The notes: generated by a model from the letters alone, not told the origin. Positions 11,096-21,937 are shown, numbered from the stretch's first letter. The stretch: 64,000 bases of DNA from Chloranthus sessilifolius (GCA_021018995.1 CM037590.1:108377097-108441096), one strand, 5' to 3'. Numbers and translations are program-made.

Positions 11096-11200
11096 GAAAC
11101 TTTCAAAGGAGGTAAGTCCTTTTCAAAAAGTCACGGGAAAGGTCGAATTTTGGCAGAACAAATTTATATATTTCGAGAGGGCAAAATGGAGGTGTCTACA

Positions 11201-11215
11201 GATGCCCCTCTTCGG
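11201..11215 (-). other. Polypurine tract of element E
   Basis: The minus strand reads GCCGAAGAGGGGCATC directly before the LTR start TGTAGACACC. A purine tract here primes second-strand synthesis and is expected only beside a 3' LTR. Confidence 0.7.
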
Positions 11216-11479
11216 CACGCTCTTGCGAAGTAAGAATGCGTCGAAGAAGTAGACACCCCTCATTCGAGGTGTCTTCTCGTTTCTCTTAGGAAATCACAAA
11301 TGTGAACTAGGGATGCTGACATGAGATGCATGGCTTTCTTATCTATCAGCGCAAGCTAAAATGGAACATTCGAGGGCCCAGTGGTAGTTGTCGAAAGGCG
11401 TATTCCATGCCATGGATGCAAGTGATCCTGTCATATATCGTGACCCACTGTCATAGACAGTCGATGTGGGAAGTCAGTG

Positions 11480-11648
11480 TATCCTAATCCGCTGGTGCAA
11501 GGGGCATCCCGTCATGTGTCGTGACCTGTTGCAAGGGGCAGTCAAACGGAAAGGAGAATCACCATATCCTAATTTGTGGGTGCAAGGGGCATCCCATCGC
11601 ATGTCGCGACCTGCTGCAAGGGGTAGTCAAACAGAGGGATATGACACA
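11480..11648. repeat. 85-bp tandem duplication
   Basis: Units 11480-11564 and 11565-11648 both start TATCCTAAT and contain GGTGCAAGGGGCATCCC, then a GTGACCTG/GCGACCTG word and TGCAAGGGG. The copies have diverged by several substitutions. Confidence 0.7.
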
Positions 11649-12730
11649 GTCGAGGTACCAAGGGGCGGTCCAGAGACCGATAATAAGATACAATATCATG
11701 TAATGTCAAAGGCTTTTGCAAGTGATGTCAGACCGGGTGCGTCATTGCTCACACCAATGCGCGTCAGGCATTCCTTTTCTAATAGGCATTTGTAAGTTCT
11801 TAGATTAAATATACTCATTGCTCGGCTTCCCAAAGGGAATGGCTGGTTTGGGTAAGTGGTGAATGAGATGAAGTTTGGTAGGTAAGAGGTCTCTTTGTTT
11901 ATTATTATTTTAGGTTCTTTTTTTTTTTGGAGAGGTTTTGAAAAATCAAGAATTTTAACTAAAGATCAATTCAATGGTAAATCTTTAAAAAACGTGGCTT
12001 CTGAGACGTCGCTGAGCAGATCCATTGGTACAAGATTTGTGGACCCAATCATTTATGTGGTTGTGAAGACGTCACTTAGCATGCCGGATACTCTGTCTAA
12101 CCTTCTCGACGAATACTGATGATTGTCTCTTATGGGAGGACTACAGCGACTCGTGAATCAAGAGAGATGGGTTTTGAAAACATTTGACTTAATCATAGCT
12201 AACTATATATCAGAAGCAATATCGAGTAAAAGAGAAGGGACGATACTTACCTGAAGTGGTGATATTTACCTGTGTAGCCCGCGATGGGACTAATCGATTG
12301 TCGTGATGTCATGACAGGACGTTCAGAGGGTTTTCTTTCTTTTCTTCATTTCTGCTACAACAGGGACTTGGTGGCCATTGCCATGATGCAATGTCTTGGG
12401 GAAGTGAGGTTCGCGATGGGACATGGTGGTCTTTCCCGTTATGGTTGCATGCAGGGATGAGTCCAGGTAGTTGTAAGCTGAGATGAGACGCAAGAAAGTT
12501 TTTTCTCTTCCTCCCTGTCATAGCGGATCATAGACATGATGGGACATTGGGGGTTTATGTTAAGATGCTAGGGGATTATTGGTCATAGATCAGATAGGGG
12601 CATTTAGGTCCTGGTGGGATTTTTTGTGTTTAAGATGCAATGGGACGTGGGAGGAGTCCCTCTTCTTCTATTAGAGTCTAGCAACTACTGCGCAGCTAGG
12701 GATTTGGGAGGTAGGCTCTCTGCTTTCGTG

Positions 12731-12735
12731 ATGGG
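12731..12735. other. Target-site duplication of C, left
   Basis: ATGGG directly before the LTR start; the same 5-mer follows the element at 23001-23005. Confidence 0.85.
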
Positions 12736-12919
12736 TGTTAAGACCTGAAAAGTACCACTTTTCACCCCTTAACTTAACCTTTGATTAGACCCTTAGCCAC
12801 CTAATAAGTTCTTGTTAAGTGTTTTGGGCAGGTAATAATCAGCAGTGAAATAAGGCCAAGAATCCTGTTAAGGAGCCTGCTTTGGCACCAGATATCCCTC
12901 AGAAGAATGAACTCTGAAT

Positions 12920-13650
12920 CCAGACCTGAAATGAGCCTCGTGCAGCTGACCCAAGCTTTAGAGGATTCAGGAGAAATATGCCTCGCACAGTTCAACTGAG
13001 CTTCCCAAGGCTTTACAGCAACCTCTCGCATAGCTAAATGACTGAAGAGCTTCAGAAACTCAAACTCGCGCAGCTCTCGTGAAGCTCAAGAGTAGAACAC
13101 ATCGCGCAGTGTCACGCAGTTCAAAGCAGACCTCTCTCAATCTCCAGCTTTGCTCGAAGCAGTGAGAGAGAGAGCTTGAAGATTCCTCACGGTATGCGCG
13201 TAGTCGCAGATACAATTATCAGAAGAAGAACACCTCGCGCAGTTCTCACGCCATTCAAGAAAGAAAACATCCTGGCGAAGGCAAAGCCAATCTCGCGAAG
13301 ATCAAGTGAGACATAGAACCTCGCGTAATTCAGAACTCAGAAGAGCCTCGTGAGGTAACTCGCGAAGTCCAAGTAAAGAGAAGTGCTCGCGAAGTTCTCA
13401 TGTCTGTCAAGATCGACGATCACATGCGCTTGAATTTCAACCCCGCGACACTTGAGACTGAGTTTTCTATTCAACCTCGCGAAGCCCAATCCAGTGAGAG
13501 CGCTACTCTCTACCGCGCGACTGCCTAAAGAGCAAACCAAGGCAACCTCGCGACGGCTGAAGCTTCAGTGTCAAATCATCCTAGCGAAGAGCAAAGAGCT
13601 ACCACGCGACAAGTCTGGGAAACTACAGCTACCTAGCGAAGCTTTGACCC
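12920..13650 (+). repeat. U3 word array CTCGCGAAG, element C
   Basis: About 20 variants of CCTCGCGAAG/CTCGCGCAG occur every 35-40 bp, for example near 13060, 13225, 13295, 13370, 13475, 13550 and 13630, in otherwise unrelated sequence. Variants keep the CGCG core (CTAGCGAAG, CACGCGACA, CTCGTGAAG). Confidence 0.75.
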
Positions 13651-13824
13651 TAAACTTCCATCTCTTCAGCAGAGGACCTTCTGGGTATTTCTAGCTATTA
13701 GGGCACGCATTCCCACGCTCAAATCTCCATGCACACGCCCTGAGGCATCCAAGGATCATTATCAGGCCATGTGGCATCATTAAAATTAGGGTTTCCTAAC
13801 TCTAATGTGCCGCCACCCCACTGC

Positions 13825-13832
13825 TATATAAA
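13825..13832 (+). promoter_or_regulatory. LTR TATA box, element C
   Basis: TATATAAA in the context CTGCTATATAAACCCATA, after the U3 word array. The 3' LTR has lost this region. Confidence 0.7.
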
Positions 13833-14303
13833 CCCATACCTGAGCTTAGGTTTAGGCATCTGGGAACCTATCTCATATCGTTTTTCTTTTCTCTTTCTTT
13901 TTAGCAGTAAGTAGTTTTCTTTTTCTTTCCTTCTCTCCATAGTCCAGCACTTGCTGGCTATGCCTTTGTATGTGTTTTTGAATTAGATCAATGGAAGTTT
14001 TACAATAGGATCTGTACTTTGTGGGATTGTTGTTTGTGTGTGAGATGCTCTGTGCAAGGCTGCTGCCTTGTGATCCGCCATCGCTTTGGCTGTGTTTTAA
14101 AGTAATGAAGGATTGATTCTAAGGGCCACTCATATCCAAGTGACCTGTGTGTCTGGGCTATCATGGTCCTACAGCCTTAGCCCCACCACAGGACCCACTA
14201 GATCTGAAATCCCCATGGGAGCTTGAGCTGGTAGCCTTGTGAGCATGGTGGTAGCAGCGATAATCTTGTTTTATTTTGAGCTCCGTGAGGAGGATAACCT
14301 CTG

Positions 14304-14346
14304 AGATAGTCTGTGACCATTTAAGTGGATAGATTATAGCCTTAGG
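14304..14346 (+). other. Leader box 1 (TCTGTGACC..GTGG), element C LTR
   Basis: AGTCTGTGACCATTTAAGTG and the following TTATAGCCTTAG tail. It occurs again at 14741-14783 and in the D LTRs, and can fold as TCTGT-CC pairing with GG-ATAGA/ACAGA. Confidence 0.65.
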
Positions 14347-14740
14347 GTGATTCTGATCCACCGATCCAAGATGGATCCTTCTTCTTTACACCTGAGCTTG
14401 TAGAAGCATGGTGAGAGATTATACAGAGGCAGACTCCCCCATAGTTGTATAGATCTGCCATCAGATGTCGAATCTGATCTAGTTATAGAGATTGTAGGCT
14501 GGTGACTGGACCATTGTAGCCTCGCTCAAGCAATGGACAGCTAGATCGAAGGTTGTACTCAATCTCTTGCTGGTTCTATGTGTCTAGGCTATCATGGACC
14601 TACAACCTTAGCCCCACATATAGAACTTTAGAGGTTGAGGTTCCCTATGGATTCTTGAGCTGGTAGCCTGGATGAAATAGTGCCTGCAATGATTTACTTG
14701 TTATGTTTGGACCCATCCCTGGATAGTGGCTCCCCTATGG

Positions 14741-14783
14741 GATAATTTGTGACCATTCAAGTGGACAGGTTATAGCCTTAAGG
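14741..14783 (+). other. Leader box 2, element C LTR
   Basis: Second copy: ATTTGTGACCATTCAAGTGG, then ACAGGTTATAGCCTTAAG. It is the same box as 14304-14346 with a few substitutions. Confidence 0.65.
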
Positions 14784-15273
14784 GTGGAATCATGGCAGAG
14801 TGATGGGTTGGATCCTTTCTCCTCAGAGGTGATAATGTAGCCTCTAGACAGGATTTCTATAACATCAGATCTAAATCTGAGTTACAAAACTTCTCTGACC
14901 TTGGCTCAATAACATACTTCTCACCCTTTTTATACTCATTTTCCACACTCCATCCATCCTCTCAACACTTTTTGTAGTTTAGTTATTAGAATACTTAGAA
15001 TAAGCAACCTTAAACTCCCCTCCTTCTAGGACTGCCAGATCTGTAGACAGATCTGGAGGGACTACTAGAGATGGCTCCCTTGGAGCTTTAGATCACCTTT
15101 CCCTGTGGGACAAACTCTTACTTATCAAAACTTGCTACAAAGGACCTCAGATTCTTGCGGTCTAGGACTTCGAGTTGTCCGGATTCACCCCAGCTTTTAC
15201 TCATCTTTGATTTTTAAATAACTTTCACCACCAACCAATAATCAAAGCACACCAGAAGCGGTCAACAAGTTTT

Positions 15274-15291
15274 TGGCACCGTTGCCGGGGA
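15274..15291 (+). other. Primer-binding site, element C
   Basis: TGGCACCGTTGCCGGGGA, six bases after the LTR end. This matches the PBS style of Athila-type elements (usually assigned to tRNA-Asp). Confidence 0.8.
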
Positions 15292-15622
15292 AAGATGATC
15301 TATTAGTAGACCCTTAGTTTTTGTATTCTTAGTATTCTTTGCACATGTGAATAATTGATACTGCTGACATAATTTTGAACCTTTCTTGCAGATCTAGACA
15401 ATGACGGTGAAGGATAGTTGGAGCTTAGCTATCTCTGTTTGCAAACTCTCTGACTTTTAAAGCTTTGTCTATCTTTCTTAAATAATTTTTTTTTAGCAGT
15501 ATCTAGGATAGTTTAAATGTATTCTTTGAATAGCTGTAAACTAGTTAGATAAATTTGTTAATGTACAATTATTCTTTTGTAATGTGCCTGCAAGAAGCTT
15601 TCCTTGCTGTGGGTGTGCTTGT

Positions 15623-17159
15623 ATGCTAGGGAGGAGACCCCTCAGCCCTGCTTTAGAGCCTCTTAACCCTGAGTTAGAAAGGGGAAGGAGACTTAGAAGA
15701 GACAGGCACACCACAGGAGAGCCCCCAGGTGAATCTGTGACAGCAATTATGGGTGAAGAACAACCCAGAACCCTCAAGAAATTGAATGCACCGGATGACT
15801 ATAACTCCCCTTTTAGCATTCAATTCCCTGATGTTCAGGGGAACTATGAGATAAAAACGTCAATCATCCAAATGCTGGCAACTTTCCATGGGCTGAGCAA
15901 AGAAGACCCTTACAAGCATATTGACCAGTTTTTAGCCTTGTGCACCACTTTCAATATCACTGGTTTGGGACCTGAGACTACTAGGCTCAGACTCTTTCCC
16001 TTCTCTCTGAAGGATAGGGCCAGTACCTGGCTGACCACTCTTCCCAACAATAGCATTGCTTCATGGAAAGACCTGCAGACCAGATTCCTAACCAAGTTCT
16101 TCCCTGAGACCAAAATTAGCCAGTTGAGGAAAGAGATTCTTGTGTTTGCTCAATCCCCAACTGAGGATTTTAACCAGTCTTGGGATAGGTTTAAAGAGAT
16201 GCTCAAACAATGCCCCCACCACAAGATCCCTGAGTGGCAGCTTGTACAAAGCTTCTACAATGGGATTGATGAGAAAAATAGAGATATGGTCAATGCCTCT
16301 TGTGGTGGATCCTACATGCACAAGACTGCTGAGGAGGCATGGGAATTGTTTGAGGTGATTAGTGAGAATGCTTTTCAAAAGTCATCCCTGGCAAGAACTA
16401 GTCAGGAATCTGAGTCAAAGGTGGGCTTTCTTTGGATCAAAAGGAAAAATTTATGAGGTGTCTGGGAAAAATGACCTGCAGCTGCAAATGGCAAACCTCT
16501 TTATGAAGTTTGATAAATTATTGACTGTGATGCAACCCAGAAGGGCTGCTCATGTGGCAGAGGCATATGTCGATATGCAGTCCACGGCCACAGATGAGGA
16601 ATGTCCATCTGCAGGACAATTTCCTGAATTGATGTTGGAACATGCTGCTGCTGCTCAATCTTATGGCCAGCAACAATCTGGGGGCTACAATAGGCAGCCA
16701 TATGGATACCAGCACCAAAATGCTGGTTACCAATGGAGAGACCACCCAAATCTGAGGTGGAAGCAAGACAACTACATGCAGCCCCAGCAGATGTTGGCCT
16801 TACCACAAAGGCCACAGCAGCAGTTCAATCAAGGGAATGTCCCTAGGTCTACCTTCCAACACCATCAGCAGCCCCATCAGCAGCAAAATCAGTTGGTCTT
16901 ACCCCCTTCTCAACCTAGAAATACTTCTTTCGAGGACCAGGTCTTGACATCACTGCAAAACCTGGGTTCCTTTACTCAGACTGTGAACTCTCATGGTCAG
17001 AGCATCAAGAAGATGGAAGAACAGATTGGACAACTAGCGAACACCTTAGCCAAAAGAGAAGAGGGAAGGTTGCCCAATCAACCAGTGGTTAATCCCAAGG
17101 GCCAATTTTTGATTGGTGAAGGATCCTCAGACCCTGAAGGGGATCTTTCATTGAATTGA
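15623..17159 (+). pseudogene. gag: Gag of element C (one frameshift)
   Basis: Capsid protein of the element. The start at 15623 (MLGRRPLSPAL) is chosen because D has the matching MFGRRTLQPQ at 46738. The retrotransposon gag domain spans residues ~60-260: LKKLNAPDDYNSPFSIQFP, FHGLSKEDPYKHIDQFLALC, FSLKDRASTWLTTLP, LTKFFPETKISQLRKEI and VQSFYNGIDEKNRDMVNAS. One frameshift near 16420 separates this from the second part, which continues SKGKIYEVSGKN and a Q/N-rich tail (16650-16920) ending at 17159. The C-x2-C knuckle visible in D (CAIC..EEC) is reduced to a lone EEC here. Apart from the frameshift the frame is open over 1.5 kb, so the copy decayed little. It could be a functional Gag in a sister copy. 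Confidence 0.88.
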
Positions 17160-17971
17160 TGATAAGAACTATGCACCTTTGTATAATATGTACTTTACAG
17201 TTTATAGGAATAGTTAGCAATCTTGTTGGAATTTGAGTTTAGTGCTTTAATGCCTACTTTTATACCAGCTCTCCCTGTGTGATAATTTCAAGTGATTAAA
17301 TGATAATGTAGTATTTGAATGCTTTGCGTGATGTGTGACTTTAATGCCTTGAGAGTATGAGAATTTGTGAATGCTTTATAATGCTTATGGGTGTCCCTGG
17401 AAGAGAGTCTGTGAGAGAATCCACCCATAAAGTAAGGGTCAAAAAGCTGACTAGTGGGTGAGTGAATTCTGCCTCGGGTAAGCCATCGTGGGGTTCTGAA
17501 TAATGGGTTTGGTCCCATCTCGTGCAGTTCATAAAGAACTACTTTGTTTTGTTGTCGCGAGTTTCAGATATAACTGGGTGGGCTACCTCGCACAGTTTAA
17601 AGGAACATCTAATCTTACGACCCTTTCATTCCCAGCCAGCGAGCGAACATTTTCAAAGCGTGCCGAGCCTAGCGATATTTAAATCCCACCCCGCGCTGCT
17701 TTTCCTTACTGCTTTCTCTTTCCTCTCCTACCAGCGAAACCCTAGCTCCTACTCCTCTCAACCTCTCTCCTTCAGCATCCTGTCTACAGATCATTGTTCA
17801 CTTTGAAATTCTGGATTTTTGTTCTTAGAGCTTCCATCAATAGTTGCCCCCTGTTAAGAGCTCTTGAAATCCTCCGTGCGTCCAATTAAATAGAACCCTA
17901 ACTTTTAGGGTTACACTCAGCTCCTGATATTTCCTTTCAAAATTTCAACTGCACACTCACCAAGGAAAGTT
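17160..17971 (+). other. Non-coding spacer between gag and ORF2, element C
   Basis: Holds no pol remnant in any frame. From 17518 to 17700 the U3 words return (TCTCGTGCAGTTC, TTGTCGCGAGTTTC, CCTCGCACAGTTT, CCAGCGAGCG). A CT-rich stretch near 17700-17790 and an A/T-rich leader precede ORF2. Confidence 0.55.
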
Positions 17972-20900
17972 GTGATGGCTCCTAAAAGTGCACCTGTGAA
18001 GAGAGCCAGGGACAAGGCCACTGTGGAGCCTACCCCTAAGAAAGCCAAGTCCTCTACGGCACAGCAAAAAGGGAAGGAGGTGGTCCCTGAGATGGCTGCA
18101 CCAACACCGGATTATTCTACACCCTCTGAGCTCCTCATTTCTATTCCCTTAGAGCCTGAAGCCATTTTCGATATCTCTTTCTTCGAATCAGAGCCATTGT
18201 CAGCACCTGCCATCAAGTTCTTGCGTAAGGCTGGTTTGTTCCCCTTGATGCAAATGATTCCTGCACTAGCCTACCCAAGGTTAGTGCAACTCTTTTACCA
18301 CACCTTAAGGTGGACCCGGACACACGGGGCAGCATTAGTTGACAATTTTGAGATCTTTAGCCCGAAGTTAATCTCAAGTCTTGGGCATCCTGCCAGTTTG
18401 ATCCCAATCATGGTTATGGTGCCCTGTGAGTGCCCCCATTGACACAATTGCCGAGCCATTACGAGGCTTGAAAGCCACGGGGGACTTCATCAAGAAGAGA
18501 TTTGGAGCCCAAAGCTGCATTTATCGATCAAGTTCGAGGAAGAATATCTATTGCTCCGCCATCGACAGAAAGGAGGACACCAATTCTTGATGCTCTCTAT
18601 TCCTTCTCTCGGGCCATGGATTTAATGTCGCATGGTTGATCTTTGAGGCTATGAAGGATACAATGATGAAGTCTGGGCTGCAAAGAAAATCTACACTCTC
18701 CCCTATGGAAGACTCATCACTAGACTACTTATGAGGAGTGGGTACAAGATACTGTGGGGAGTTATCTGCTGACCTCACTCCCACCACTTTTGCTAAAAGA
18801 CAATGGGGGATCAGCAGAAGTCTAATGGATCCCCAGAAGAAGAAGAAGAAGGCTGAAGCTCAGAATGTCTCTGCGTAGGGAGAGGGAGCTGTTGTGGCAA
18901 AGGCCACCCCCAAAAGAAGGCTAAAACCTTGCCCCAAAGAAGGTGGCGCGAGCTCCTGTCACCCTCTTCTGAGCAATTCCTCCATCCACCACTCTTGCCT
19001 CTCCACCTTCTTCACCCATTCCATCTCTCCCTCTTTTATCTCCTTTTCCATTCCACCTCCAACTATTATCCGTACCTGGGAAGAAAGTGTTGAACCCCAG
19101 GACACCACTCCACCTTCACCCACCATACCTCATTCCACAACCCCAGTCTCTCCCATAGCATCTGATCCACACCCTGACGGCCCTCCCTTGATAACCTACC
19201 CTAAAAAGGAAACCTCTCACTACCCCGCCTCATCTTTACCCACTTCCACACCCTTATTGACCAACCCTTAGTCCCACCTCTCCATGACCTGGACTTTAAC
19301 CTAGCCACCACTTCAGGGTATCAAGCCTTCATGACCACCTTGCTTGATACCTTGCCCACCCAAGACATCCCTCTCCCTAAGTTTCCTCTCCCTTCACCAC
19401 ATCATTCGCCAGACCCCCCCCTCCCCCCCTACCACTTTCCACCATGCCCCCACTTCCCCTTTCCAACCTGTTCCTTCTTATCCTCCTACTCCACCTCAAC
19501 CAACCTCAGATACCCTTACTCACATCCTTTCCCTCATACATGACCTCCAAACCCAACTATCCAACACCACACAGACCCCACCCCCATTGACTTAACTCCA
19601 TCCTTCCTCCTCCATGATACCATACCCGACCACTCCTTTCCCTCTCTCCCTATCCTTCCACCTCTACTACTACCTCCCCTCAATTTACCAACACTTCTAC
19701 CGGACCCCAATTCCATTCCCATCCACCTTTCCCATTACACCCCCTATTTGCACCCCCACCCTTCCATTCCAACCCTTCACCACCCCCTTTTTCCCTTACC
19801 CTGAACCATCCACATCCGCTGCCCTTCCTTCATTTCATTTTCCACCCATAACTTCCATTCCCCCTCTTCTCCCACCCCCTCCTCAATTCACTGACCATTC
19901 AACCCAGACCACCCCAACCATTTCTACAACCCCCACTTCTCTCCCCCAGGATCCATCACCATCTCCTCCTTCCACTCCATTTCTACCAATCTTGCCCAGA
20001 CACTCCTACTACACCCCTCCCTACTTCACCCTCCTCCATGCCATGAGGGACAATCCCTATATCAAGAGGGATGTTCTCAATGGCATAGCCCAACTCCGCC
20101 AAGCCATCGAATACCCCTTGCTGCAGAAATTGAGTGACTTAAAGCTTGCTCACCACGAACAGCTGCGAGATATTTTCAAAGGGTGGGAGGCAATTTTGGA
20201 GACATCAAATGCGAACAAGGTTGCAGCAGCATACTACAGAATGGCTACTGAGATGAAAAAGGCCAATGCAGAGAGGGTGAAAAAGCACAACCGGCTATTA
20301 GAGAAAAAATTGAACAATGCTCAGGAGATCACCCGACTCAGTAAGGAGCTTGCAGATACCAATCTCCTGTGGGCTAACAAGAAAATTGAAATCTTGGAAC
20401 AGAGAGTTGCTTTCCTGCTGTCCCAACCTATCTAGGCCACCCCCATCGCCACCGCTCCCCCTGAGGCCCCATCTTCTTCCACACAACCAGGCCCATCTTC
20501 TTCCACTGCCCCTACCCCAACCCCTACACAATCTGTTCCCCCAACTCCCACAGCCCCCACTCCGGTAGCTCCTCCTGTTCCTCCTTAAATGCCTACTACA
20601 GTTCCTTCTGCAGTACCTACACCGCCTGTTGCTCCTGCTGCAATCCCTACTGCAGCTCCTGCCTCAGTGCCCCCCCCTATTCCCTCTCCTGCTCTTAAAA
20701 GAAAACGCACCCCTTCTAAGAAAAAGCCCACTTCTAAGAAAGCCACTGCAACCCAAAAAGGCAAAAGGCCGGCCCCTCCATCCCCACCTCCAAAGGTCAC
20801 CAGAGCTTCTGCTCTGGATGATCCCCATGGGCGCCTACTTTCCAAAGAAGAACGCAGACAGGCTGCTGCTGCCCTTGGATTGGACCTACTGAGCTCTTTC

Positions 20901-21471
20901 CTTCTTATTCCAACTCTGATGTGGCACCACCTACGAATCCCAGTGCCCAACCTACTATTGTTGCTCCTTCATCTGGCCCTGCGACACAATCCTATCCTCA
21001 GTGAAGGAAAGTTGCTGTAAAGAGGACTACTCCCCCAAGTCTCTCTTTGAAAATTGGAAAAGACACATCTGCCCAGTCTGAGGAGGCACCACCCCTAAGC
21101 CAGCCCGTGAAAGGGAAGAGCCTCACGCCATTCCTCGGGAAATTACCGGATCCAACTCCTGTGGCTCCCCTAAACTAGAAAAGGAAAAGTCCTCTCCTGT
21201 CTCGGTGCCACCAAATCCCCGTTGCCCCTCATCTCTTATTCCCCTCAGCACCTCAAGGGCAAGCCTCCAGGTAAAAGGAAAATCTCCCACCAAACCCCCA
21301 GGCCAACCATCGCTAAATCTTGAGATCCTCTAACCCAAGAAGAGAAAATGAGGTGCTCCTACCATACCCAAAACTCCCGAGCAAAGAAAGGCAGAGAGGG
21401 AACGAAAGAAGAAAGAAGAAGAGGCTCTCTTGCAAGAGCATGCAAGGAAGATGGGATGGGATAAATTTTAA
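17972..21471 (+). pseudogene. Large extra ORF (ORF2) of element C: plant-transposon-protein-like, Pro-rich, coiled coil
   Basis: A reading frame of about 3.5 kb broken by a few frameshifts and stops. N-terminus: basic, NLS-like (VKRARDK, PKKAK). Residues ~60-300 (17972-18760): FLRKAGLFPLMQMIPALAYP, LVQLFYHTLRW, FNVAWLIFEAMKD and LPYGRLITRLLMRSGY, which resemble the 'putative plant transposon protein' family found in plant retroelements; function unknown. Middle (18930-20030): extreme Pro/Ser/Thr content. Then a helical coiled-coil segment (20040-20430: RDNPYIKRDVLNGIAQL to RVAFLLSQPI), two in-frame stops (TAG about 20433, TAA about 20586), a Pro/Ala region, and basic clusters (KRKRTPSKKK; KKRK near 21347) up to a K/E-rich end. 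It occupies the place where pol-bearing relatives keep a 3' extra ORF. A role in particle or nuclear entry is only a guess. Confidence 0.65.
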
Positions 21472-21937
21472 GACAGATTCTAACTAGATTGTACCTAGGA
21501 ATTTCTCTGTTTCTTTTACAACTGTTCTCTTGTATTTTGTACATTTATAATATTTCATAGACTTTTCCCCTGTCTTTACTATCTTGCTTTGCCTATGTGT
21601 TTTGTTCCCTGTTCTTTCCTTTTCTTTTACGCTGTAATAAATCTGTTGCACATTGACCTTGAACCAGTGAGGACACTACTCCTCATAAGTTTGGGGGTAT
21701 GGCAGGCAGACCCTGCCAATGAAATAGTTAACATAAGTGCAGCAGACTCATCTGAGCAATATGGAAATGGACCTCTGTTCACTTAAGAATTAAGAAATTA
21801 AGAAGTTTAAAATTTATGCAAACCTTGGACATTATAAACTTCTAATATTCTACATTTCCATGATAATATCACCAAGGAAACCTACTTGTATCTGCACTTA
21901 GTGAATCATTAGAGAGAGAAAATGGTGAGGACATACT
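21472..21937 (+). other. 3' untranslated DNA of element C with internal PPT-like tract
   Basis: Contains GTGAGGACACT (21667-21677) and AAGTTTGGGGGTATGG (21687-21702), both also found in D at 53787 and 53806. The rest is AT-rich. The true polypurine tract beside the LTR is missing because the LTR start is deleted. Confidence 0.6.

Larger units (their letters stand above)
8749..11200 (-). repeat. Tat LTR, 3' LTR of minus-strand element E (2452 bp)
   Basis: On the minus strand it runs from TGTAGACACC at 11200 to CCAATA at 8749 and aligns with the LTRs of A and B throughout, with the same order of hairpin array, word tract, TATA box and AT-rich tail. A polypurine tract lies directly upstream on the same strand, which identifies it as a 3' LTR. 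The flanking 5-mers (8744-8748 ACATC; 11201-11205 GATGC) do not match, so it is not a clean solo LTR. Confidence 0.85.
11216..12735. other. Non-coding 3' internal DNA of element E (left of insertion C)
   Basis: No convincing gene. It holds a hairpin at 11245-11277, an 85-bp tandem duplication (11480-11648) and scattered GCGATGGGAC words (near 12280, 12415 and 12540) that recur on the other side of element C (23000-23160). This fits one continuous stretch split by C. Open frames here are short and compositionally random. Confidence 0.5.
12736..15267 (+). repeat. 5' LTR of element C (2532 bp)
   Basis: Begins TGTTAAGACCTGAAAAGTAC and ends GCGGTCAACA. Order: terminal hairpin (TGAAAAGT/ACTTTTCA), U3 word array (12920-13650), TATA box (13825), then a leader with two diverged copies of a module of about 430 bp (starting near 14150 and 14575), each with a GGCTATCATGG..CTACA.CCTTAGCCCC word, an AGCTTGAGCTGGTAGCC-like word and a GTGACCATT box. 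Confidence 0.9.

Noticed and set aside
8749..11200. Clean solo LTR
   Set aside because: Flanking 5-mers differ and a polypurine tract is directly upstream, so it is better read as the 3' LTR of a larger element.
13337..13694. ORFs in the C LTR rich in Arg/Ser/Leu
   Set aside because: They lie in the CTCGCGAAG word array of U3, upstream of the TATA box, with no homology.
15541..15777. Minus-strand ORFs over the gag of C (also 15910-16113, 16088-16378, 16501-16815)
   Set aside because: Antisense shadows of an open gag frame with no recognisable protein.
17160..17971. Degenerate pol in element C
   Set aside because: No protease, RT, RNase H or integrase motif was found in any frame; only non-coding DNA and word repeats.
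18894..19722. Several overlapping Pro/Ser-rich and Gly-rich ORFs on both strands as separate genes
   Set aside because: They are different frames of one pyrimidine-rich tract within ORF2 of C.
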